NCBI GenBank assembly: GCA_900754285.1
Contig: CAAECB010000009.1
Span: forward strand, 1 to 6,896
DNA from: Clostridia bacterium
GTDB lineage: Bacteria > Bacillota > Clostridia > TANB77 > CAG-508
DNA length: 6,896 bases
Reading direction: 5' to 3'
The position numbers and the translations under genes are program-made. Numbering within the stretch: the stretch's first letter is position 1; each line of letters opens with the position of its first letter. Positions 1 to 4,905 of this stretch are shown here, in pieces. The notes under the pieces are model-generated. The model made no database searches and had not been told where the DNA came from. It was given only the letters and a program-made list of their open reading frames with translations.

Positions 1-33
1 CATATCAGCAGAGTAAATTTATTAAAGATATAA
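1..33 (+). CDS. possible C-terminal end of an upstream gene (tail sheath expected)
   Basis: Frame 1 reads ten codons (HISRVNLLKI) and then TAA at 31-33, four bases before the ATG of the tail tube gene. That spacing copies other junctions here, where TAA is followed by 3 or 5 bases and then ATG. In contractile phages and related injection systems the sheath gene usually lies just upstream of the tube gene, so a sheath C-terminus is the natural guess. Ten residues cannot identify a protein. Frame 3 is also open and would run into the tube gene to a TAA, so even the frame is uncertain. Confidence 0.35.
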   Translation, partial: HISRVNLLKI

Positions 34-37
34 GATT

Positions 38-502
38 ATGCCAGCTCAAGTAAAAAATCCAAGAAAGAAATTTTTATGGTCCATAGAATTTCCTTCACAT
101 CCAATAAATGCTTATCTTTTTCAGACTGTAACTTTACCTGAGATTACAATAGAAGAAGTAGAGCATGGGGATGTAAACCGTTCAGTTAAAACCGGTGGTA
201 GAATTTCAGTAGGTACCATGACTGCTCAGAAACTTGAAACTACTTCTGGTTCTGATACCTGGTTCTGGGATTGGTTATTCTCAGTTCAGGATATGATTAA
301 TGGTGGTGGTTTAACTCCTAGCCAATATTGGCAAACCGTAATTGTAAAAGAATTAGCAGAAGATGGAGTATCAGTTCTAAATAAATGGGTATTAACTGAA
401 GTATGGCCCACTAGAGTAAATGGGCAAGAATTAGACCGTATGAGTTCTGATAATTCAATTGAAGAAATAGAGTTCTCAGTAGGTACTTGTGATAAATTAT
501 AA
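38..502 (+). CDS. tail tube protein, T4 gp19-like
   Basis: This 154-residue protein is the likely major subunit of the inner tail tube, which stacks as hexameric rings inside the contractile sheath and conducts DNA. The length fits T4 gp19-like tube proteins. Features typical of that fold are visible: an N-terminal beta strand (FLWSIEF, about 12-18), a 'VTLPEITIEEVEHGD' segment (31-45) with the conserved-looking LPE, a Lys-Thr-Gly-Gly-Arg turn (51-55), a Trp-rich helix (WFWDWL, 75-80), a strand 'KWVLTEVWPTRV' (116-127) and an acidic final strand (IEEIEFSV, 141-148). ATG is the first start in frame and leaves four bases after the possible upstream stop. A strong terminator follows, consistent with a high-copy structural protein set apart from low-copy assembly genes. 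The tail tube call rests on pattern and gene order; a tube-like minor protein is the main alternative. Confidence 0.85.
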   Translation: MPAQVKNPRKKFLWSIEFPSHPINAYLFQTVTLPEITIEEVEHGDVNRSVKTGGRISVGTMTAQKLETTSGSDTWFWDWLFSVQDMINGGGLTPSQYWQTVIVKELAEDGVSVLNKWVLTEVWPTRVNGQELDRMSSDNSIEEIEFSVGTCDKL

Positions 503-517
503 TATTGCTTTTATGAA

Positions 518-561
518 AAAGGGAGGGCTCATATATTATTGGGTTCTCCCTTTGTTTTTTT
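518..561 (+). terminator. intrinsic (Rho-independent) terminator after the tail tube gene
   Basis: AAAGGGAG (518-525) pairs perfectly with CTCCCTTT (546-553). The helix extends inward by two G-T and three C-G/T-G pairs (526-530 with 541-545), giving 13 pairs around a 10-base loop (531-540). One G and then seven T (555-561) follow at once. It begins 16 bases after the tube stop codon and ends 24 bases before the next start. No promoter is evident between it and the next gene, so partial read-through is likely and would lower expression of the chaperone and tape measure relative to the tube. Confidence 0.85.
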
Positions 562-585
562 ATAACCATTTAAACTCAACACAAC

Positions 586-1362
586 ATGGAAAAAGAAGAA
601 TTAACAGGTTACAATGTAACATTTACAGCACCCTCTGGATATGAATATACCATTAGGGAACAAAATGGAGCAGATGATGATATTTTATCAAACCCATCAG
701 AAGCTTCGACATTAATAAATATTTCAAGATTTATAGCTGGTATAGTAATTGATACCAACTCTACAACTAATAGAAAATTAACAGTAGAACAAGCTCATAT
801 GATGCCCTCATTAGATAGATATGCAATCCTAATAAAATCTAGGATTCTATCCAATGGGGAAGACTTAGAGTTTGAATATGATTGGGGTCCTGATGGGGGT
901 GGAAAAAGTACTTATTGCCAACCGTTGGATGAATACCTATTTGATTATTCAAAGGAAATTGATGATGATACTTTGGCTAGTAAACCAAATGCTATAAAAC
1001 CATATCCTTTAAAAGATAAAACTAAAGATATAGCTTTTTCATTATCATCTGGTAAAGAGGTTAAATTTGATTTATTAACTGGAGCTAGTGAATCTTATTT
1101 AGTTAATTTACCATTAGAACAAAGAACCCAAAATAAAGCTCTAGTAGCAAGGAATTTGTGCCTATTAGTAGATGGAAAATGGGAAAAAGTATCTTCTTTC
1201 CATTTATTCTCAATGAAGGATATGAGAGAGATAAGAACTAATGTAAAAGCTATAGACCCTGAATTCTCAGGGGTTTGTACTCTAATGAATCCCCATAATG
1301 GTATGTCAGCTGATATTAATATCATGGCTATCAAGGATTTTTTCTATCCGGGGGAGATTTAG
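586..1362 (+). CDS. tail assembly chaperone / T4 gp26-like baseplate family protein (zero-frame product)
   Basis: This 258-residue protein resembles the T4_baseplate (gp26-like) family in its layout. It has an N-terminal beta start (VTFTAPSGYEYTIRE, 11-25), a 'LTVEQAHMMPSLDRYAILIK' core with a Pro-x-x-Asp-Arg motif (65-84) leading to 'SRILSNGEDLEFEYDWG', then a second module with 'FSLSSGKEVKFDLLTG' (151-166) and 'MKDMREIRTNVKAIDPEFSG' (210-229), ending near 'KDFFYPGEI'. Many family members carry Cys pairs after the core strand and near the C-terminus; here only single cysteines remain (C111, C192, C231), so no zinc site is expected. Its place between tube and tape measure is where tail assembly chaperones are found, which favours a role in holding the tape measure for tube assembly. 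The end overlaps a -1 frame through a slippery heptamer (see the extension entry). No Shine-Dalgarno sequence is seen; the leader is CA-rich. Family assignment is from memory of its pattern, not a search. Confidence 0.65.
   Translation: MEKEELTGYNVTFTAPSGYEYTIREQNGADDDILSNPSEASTLINISRFIAGIVIDTNSTTNRKLTVEQAHMMPSLDRYAILIKSRILSNGEDLEFEYDWGPDGGGKSTYCQPLDEYLFDYSKEIDDDTLASKPNAIKPYPLKDKTKDIAFSLSSGKEVKFDLLTGASESYLVNLPLEQRTQNKALVARNLCLLVDGKWEKVSSFHLFSMKDMREIRTNVKAIDPEFSGVCTLMNPHNGMSADINIMAIKDFFYPGEI
1338..1344 (+). promoter_or_regulatory. candidate -1 ribosomal frameshift slippery site, T TTT TTC
   Basis: The heptamer T TTT TTC fits X XXY YYZ, and the spaces mark the real zero-frame codons (Phe252 TTT, Phe253 TTC of the chaperone). 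Both tRNAs could re-pair one base back on TTT TTT. It lies six codons before the zero-frame TAG (1360-1362), inside the stretch where zero and -1 frames are both open (1320-1359). A second, weaker possibility is G GGG at 1350-1353, where a single Gly tRNA could slip before the GAG codon. No obvious strong hairpin lies within 5-10 bases downstream, so the stimulator, if any, is unidentified. Confidence 0.6.
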
Positions 1363-1496
1363 AGAGAGATTTCTTTTACCTACATCAAGCAAAAATAAGA
1401 ATCAGTTTTACTGAATTGTTATATTTACCAATCAGACGTCGATTAAAATTATTAAAATTGGCGTCTGATTATTTTGGTTCTCTAAATAAAAAATAA
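1344..1496 (+). CDS. C-terminal extension of the chaperone in the -1 frame (frameshift product, join 586..1344 and 1344..1496)
   Basis: The -1 frame is open from 1320 to TAA at 1494-1496 and adds 50 residues to 253 zero-frame residues, giving about 303. It has no ATG, so frameshifting is the simplest route to its expression. The sequence looks like real protein: 'GGDLERDFFYLHQAKIRIS' followed by 'FTELLYLPIRRRLKLLKLAS' and a Lys-rich tail. The hydrophobic-aromatic helix, the Pro-x-Arg-Arg-Arg turn and the Leu/Lys helix match the short helical C-terminal domain that follows the main domain in many tail assembly chaperones. Counting it as coding cuts the gap before the tape measure gene from 145 to 11 bases, in line with the other junctions. 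By analogy with lambda gpG/gpGT, the short form would coat the tape measure and the long form would recruit tube subunits. A one-base assembly error in the T6 or G5 run is the chief alternative; then this would simply be one continuous gene. Confidence 0.65.
   Translation, partial: LSGGDLERDFFYLHQAKIRISFTELLYLPIRRRLKLLKLASDYFGSLNKK
1430..1470 (+). other. 11-bp hairpin inside the -1 frame, terminator-like but with a weak T tract
   Basis: AATCAGACG (1430-1438) pairs perfectly with CGTCTGATT (1462-1470), and T-G plus C-G pairs (1439-1440 with 1460-1461) extend the stem to 11 pairs around a 19-base loop. Only ATTTTGG follows, so it would be a poor intrinsic terminator. It lies inside the predicted -1 coding extension, 86 bases past the slippery site, and ends 37 bases before the tape measure start. 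It could attenuate transcription into the tape measure, affect translation, or act as a distant frameshift element; the sequence does not decide. Confidence 0.5.
1442..1459 (+). repeat. perfect 9-bp tandem duplication ATTAAAATT x2 in the hairpin loop
   Basis: ATTAAAATT occurs at 1442-1450 and again at once at 1451-1459. In the -1 frame it encodes the repeated Leu-Lys-Leu pattern within 'RLKLLKL', and nine bases is three codons, so a duplication would keep the frame. This is a small point in favour of the frame being translated, though AT-rich DNA yields such repeats by chance. Confidence 0.6.
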
Positions 1497-1507
1497 CCCC
1501 CAATATC

Positions 1508-3562
1508 ATGGCTTATGTCACCAGTGGAAGTCTAAGGGGTAATTCCTTGGAAATAGGTATTGCTCTAGTACTTCAAGATAGATTCTCCAATCAAGCTAAA
1601 GATGCTTCTGCTGCAATTAGAAGACTTCATAATGAAGCTAAGGAAGCAGTAACAGCAAATCTTCAAACTGCAGATAGTATTCTTGGTAATGTATATAATG
1701 GTTTTTTAAATGTTGCTACTGGAATAACTAATACAGTATTACAAGGTGCTGAATTTATTGATACCATGACCACTGTATCAGCTATTACTGGTTCTACCAG
1801 AGAGCAATTACAAATGCTATCAGAAACTGCTCAATCCTTGGGTCTTGAAACCATGTTTGGTTCCCAAGATATTGCTTCTGGTATGAAATATCTAGCAATG
1901 GCTGGTAATACAGTTGAACAGGTTAATGATATGATTAAGGGTGCAGGTTATGTAGCCAATGCTACTGGTATGGAACTTGGTGGTAAAGGTGGAGCTGCAG
2001 ACTTAATTACCAATGTTATGAAGACCTTTAAAATTGTAGGTGATGGTGCTTCAGAATTAGTTGGAGACCAGTTAACCAAAGCAACACTTTCTGCAAATAT
2101 ATCCATGACAGATTTAGCAGAATCCATTAAATATTCTGCAGCTGATATGGTTATGTTAAAGAAGGAACTTCCAGAAGTAGCTGCAATGATTGGTACTCTT
2201 GGTAATGCTGGTATACAAGGTTCAATGGCTGGTACTTCATTAGGTAACATGGCAAGATACCTTATAAAAGCCTTTAACCCAAAAACCGATGCCTATTCAT
2301 TCTTACAAAGAATGGGATTATCTCAACAGGATTTTGTGGATGCCCAAGGAGACCTTATAGACTTTGGTGACATCATGGAAAAAATAAGCAAAGGGGTTGA
2401 AAATTTACCATCAATTGATAGAGGTAAAGCTATTGGTGCTATATTTGGTGTCAGAGGTCAAAGAGCAGCAAATGCTATTATGAATGACCTAGAAGGATAT
2501 AGGAATCTATTAGACCAAATCCAGAATAATTCAGCAGGATTTGCAAAATCTATTGTTGATAAAAGAATGAATACTCTAGCTGGTTCTATAGATAAGGTAT
2601 CATCTGCATGGGAGAATTTAAAGGTGGCATTTACAGAACAAATTGGTCCAGCGTTAATGCCAATATTAAATACCATATCCCAAATTATAGAAGCAGTAAG
2701 GGAATTTGTAACCACCCCAGTTGGGGCTTTTGCTTCCCAAGTATTTGTATTATCCACATTTATTGGATTAGTTGGAACCAAGGTACTTCAACTAATTACC
2801 AAATGGAGGTTATTAAGGAGTGATACCCAGATTGGATTCACTAATATGTTCAGGTTAATCAGGGGTGGTTGGCAAGGAGCTACCCTTGATTTACAGAATT
2901 ATATGAGATTACAAGGGTTATTAAATGCTCAAACTACTTATGGGTTACCATATTATGCTTCTATGGCTAAACATCTTGGGACTCCAGTTGGTGGTGTAGT
3001 ATATGACCAAAGAACTAAGAGATGGAGGTCTCATGACCAATCAGTTACTGGATTAGGTAAAGGAACTTTTATGAAAGAAAGGGATGCTATTAGGTATACA
3101 GAAACCCATGGTACTGGTAAACAAGTTGTTGCTGGATTTTTTGGTAATAATCCAAATACTAAATCTACATGGTGGACAAAAATTTTAGGCATAGGTTCAA
3201 AATTATTTAGTGGATTAAGTTTAGTTAGTCTTGGTCTTACTTTAATAATGCCATTAATAAAAATGGCTGCTAATGCTCTAGATAAAAACACCAAACAAAT
3301 AGAGAAGAACACTTTTTCAGTAAATACATTAGCTGGTAAATTCCTAACAGAGGAAGAAAGAAAAAAAGCTGGTAAAAATCTTGATTTACCTCAAGAAGTA
3401 AAAGCTTTAAATACAACCTTGGGGGCTTTACAAAATTACTTAAAAAATAATAATGCTGTACCAGTTATAAATATTACTGTTGACCAAAGTGGTAATATCC
3501 TTAAAAAAGAGATAACCAAATCCAATCAATCAGATATCCAAACACTTGGTGCTAAAAATTAA
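1508..3562 (+). CDS. tail tape measure protein, TP901/PhageMin_Tail type
   Basis: This 684-residue protein sets tail length and is ejected ahead of the DNA during infection. The TP901-type core spans about residues 81-256: 'FIDTMTTVSAITGSTREQLQ', 'LGLETMFGSQDIASGMKYLA', 'MAGNTVEQV', 'VMKTFKI', 'ADLITNVMK', then 'LGNAGIQGSMAGTSLGNMAR'. A helical N-terminus rich in Ala and charged residues precedes it. Two hydrophobic segments, about 405-430 and 559-587 ('LGIGSKLFSGLSLVSLGLTL'), could insert in the host membrane. Between them is a basic, Gly-rich stretch with 'YDQRTKRWRSHDQSVTGLGK', similar in style to linkers in other tape measures. The tail end is polar. At roughly 1.5 angstrom per residue (general rule) the tail would be near 100 nm, close to T4 (gp29, 590 residues). 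It sits just after the chaperone, the classical order. No Shine-Dalgarno sequence precedes the ATG; the leader contains CCCCC. Confidence 0.9.
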   Translation: MAYVTSGSLRGNSLEIGIALVLQDRFSNQAKDASAAIRRLHNEAKEAVTANLQTADSILGNVYNGFLNVATGITNTVLQGAEFIDTMTTVSAITGSTREQLQMLSETAQSLGLETMFGSQDIASGMKYLAMAGNTVEQVNDMIKGAGYVANATGMELGGKGGAADLITNVMKTFKIVGDGASELVGDQLTKATLSANISMTDLAESIKYSAADMVMLKKELPEVAAMIGTLGNAGIQGSMAGTSLGNMARYLIKAFNPKTDAYSFLQRMGLSQQDFVDAQGDLIDFGDIMEKISKGVENLPSIDRGKAIGAIFGVRGQRAANAIMNDLEGYRNLLDQIQNNSAGFAKSIVDKRMNTLAGSIDKVSSAWENLKVAFTEQIGPALMPILNTISQIIEAVREFVTTPVGAFASQVFVLSTFIGLVGTKVLQLITKWRLLRSDTQIGFTNMFRLIRGGWQGATLDLQNYMRLQGLLNAQTTYGLPYYASMAKHLGTPVGGVVYDQRTKRWRSHDQSVTGLGKGTFMKERDAIRYTETHGTGKQVVAGFFGNNPNTKSTWWTKILGIGSKLFSGLSLVSLGLTLIMPLIKMAANALDKNTKQIEKNTFSVNTLAGKFLTEEERKKAGKNLDLPQEVKALNTTLGALQNYLKNNNAVPVINITVDQSGNILKKEITKSNQSDIQTLGAKN

Positions 3563-3567
3563 TTGAT

Positions 3568-4641
3568 ATGGCTAGTCTAGTACATAATATAGTTGATTCA
3601 GCAAGAAATAAATTATCTGCCAAAATAGATAATACTATTGCTGGTATTACAAATAATGGTTTAGGCCCAATAGATAACAAAGCTCTTAGAGCTACATTAC
3701 TTATTAATAGGGCAAACCCTAAGCTCCCAAAGATAAATTTTCTAGAATATGAATTTGGTGGGGTAATAAGGGATATAAAAAATACCTTTGGTATAGGTTT
3801 ACAAACAGCTAGGCCAACTTCATCAACTAGTAAAAATGGAGAAACTATTTTTAGAAGAGCAACCACCCCAAATAAAAATTCACTAGTAAATACTTCATTT
3901 AAATTAGAAAATAGTAAATCCAATCCGGGTATCTCCACTTTATCACTAAATCAGGGTATAAGAAAACTTCAAAGAGAAACCTTAATACCTAAAAACAATA
4001 TTATTATTATAAATGATAATGTAAGCCCCCCAATATCTATTGTTATTCAAAATAGACCCAATGAAGTAAATATAAACCCCCAAACAAATTGGGTATCAAT
4101 AATGTCAATGGGTAGAAATAACCCATTCATGATGTATACTGGTGGAGAAGATACCATATCATTTGATATATCCTGGTATTCTAATGACCCCATGAATAGA
4201 GAGGATGTTTTAACCAAGTGTAGATTATTAGAATCATGGTCAAAAGCAAATGGGTATAACCAGGCCCCACCTGTTCTTAGAATTTCATGGGGTACTTCTG
4301 GTATATTTGATAATGATTTATTTATTCTTTATTCTGCAAGCTACAAATTAAATAATTTTCAAGATAGGTATAGTGGTAGTTCAATTGATACTGATGAATT
4401 TTCAAGAAGTGTAACTAGAACAATAAATCTTGGTTTATTGCCAAGTATAGCAACTCAATCTTTGGTATTTAAAAAAGTAACTGGTAAGAACCTTACCCAT
4501 AATGATATTTGTTCACCAGAGAAATTACAAAAATTAAGACCATCAGAAGTAATGGGAGTTCAAACAACCATTTCCAATAATATAACTACTTTTGATAGTA
4601 TTCCAAAAACTACTATACCAACCGAATTAAAACCATTTTAA
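3568..4641 (+). CDS. tail tube initiator / adaptor protein with CIS tube-like (Afp7/Pvc7-type) domain
   Basis: This 357-residue protein probably joins the tail tube to the baseplate hub. Residues about 156-292 follow the pattern of the CIS tube N-terminal domain of Afp7/Pvc7: a strand 'ISIVIQNRPNEVNINPQTNW' (156-175), 'GGEDTISFDISWYSND' (192-207) like the 'G...t..F.l.fd' step, a helix 'REDVLTKCRLLESWSKA' (211-227), then 'APPVLRISWG' (233-242) matching the PP...F.WG signature, and late strands near 'LFILYSASYKLNNFQDR'. Residues 1-140 are Asn/Ser/Arg-rich, have no family I recognise, and may be an extended arm. Unlike Afp7, it lacks a C-terminal LysM; that domain is in the next gene, in the same frame after a single TAA. 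Five bases separate it from the tape measure stop. Equivalent T4 proteins would be gp48/gp54. The family call is by pattern and position. Confidence 0.65.
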   Translation: MASLVHNIVDSARNKLSAKIDNTIAGITNNGLGPIDNKALRATLLINRANPKLPKINFLEYEFGGVIRDIKNTFGIGLQTARPTSSTSKNGETIFRRATTPNKNSLVNTSFKLENSKSNPGISTLSLNQGIRKLQRETLIPKNNIIIINDNVSPPISIVIQNRPNEVNINPQTNWVSIMSMGRNNPFMMYTGGEDTISFDISWYSNDPMNREDVLTKCRLLESWSKANGYNQAPPVLRISWGTSGIFDNDLFILYSASYKLNNFQDRYSGSSIDTDEFSRSVTRTINLGLLPSIATQSLVFKKVTGKNLTHNDICSPEKLQKLRPSEVMGVQTTISNNITTFDSIPKTTIPTELKPF

Positions 4642-4644
4642 TTT

Positions 4645-4905
4645 ATGGGAAAATCTTTTAACCCCTATGGGGAGGGGTACTTATTAAAATACCCCAATGG
4701 TGATATATCATTGGAAAGACCAAGATTAAATTATTCCCAATTTAGTAAAATCCATACTGTAAAAGAAGGAGAAACTATACAAAATATAGCTTTTCAATAT
4801 TATGGTGATTCTGGATATTGGGTTTATATATGTGATATAAATAATATATTTAATCCCTTTACTGAATTGGAAGAGGGTATGGAACTTATAATACCAGGAA
4901 TATAA
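4645..4905 (+). CDS. small LysM-domain baseplate protein (T4 gp53-like role)
   Basis: This 86-residue protein has a short N-terminal part (MGKSFNPYGEGYLLKYPNGD) and then one LysM domain at about 37-84. The LysM starts 'HTVKEGETIQNIAFQYYGDS' and ends 'LEEGMELIIP', with the usual G-E-T, the I-A...Y-Y-G-D helix and the final 'G..L.IP'. In contractile tails LysM modules occur in baseplate proteins (T4 gp53, Afp7/Pvc7), where they act mainly in assembly rather than as free peptidoglycan hydrolases; no catalytic domain is present. The start lies three bases after the upstream TAA and in the same frame, so the two genes could be the split halves of one Afp7-like protein. Its TAA overlaps the next ATG by one base (TAATG), suggesting coupled translation with the hub gene. 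Confidence 0.85.
   Translation: MGKSFNPYGEGYLLKYPNGDISLERPRLNYSQFSKIHTVKEGETIQNIAFQYYGDSGYWVYICDINNIFNPFTELEEGMELIIPGI

Noticed and set aside
498..503. TATAAT resembling a -10 promoter box at the end of the tube gene
   Set aside because: No convincing -35 at proper spacing, and a transcript from it would enter the terminator at 518 at once; AT-rich DNA gives such boxes by chance.
1360..1398. TAG at 1360-1362 read as glutamine (alternative code seen in some gut phages), extending the chaperone by REISFTYIKQK to TAA
   Set aside because: No other reading frame here contains an in-frame TAG across more than 2,000 codons, and the -1 frame gives a longer and more protein-like extension.
1402..1414. 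Small hairpin TCAGT-TTT-ACTGA
   Set aside because: Only five pairs, inside the likely -1 coding frame, and too far from the slippery site to be a standard stimulator.
1948..2250. Minus-strand open frames opposite the tape measure and other genes (also about 1095-1334, 2458-2781, 3031-3312, 3552-3938, 4726-4950)
   Set aside because: They lie wholly or almost wholly opposite well-supported + strand genes, have no recognisable domains, and are explained by strand shadowing.
2608..2823. Plus-strand 71-codon frame inside the tape measure gene
   Set aside because: An out-of-frame shadow with low-complexity residues and no domain.
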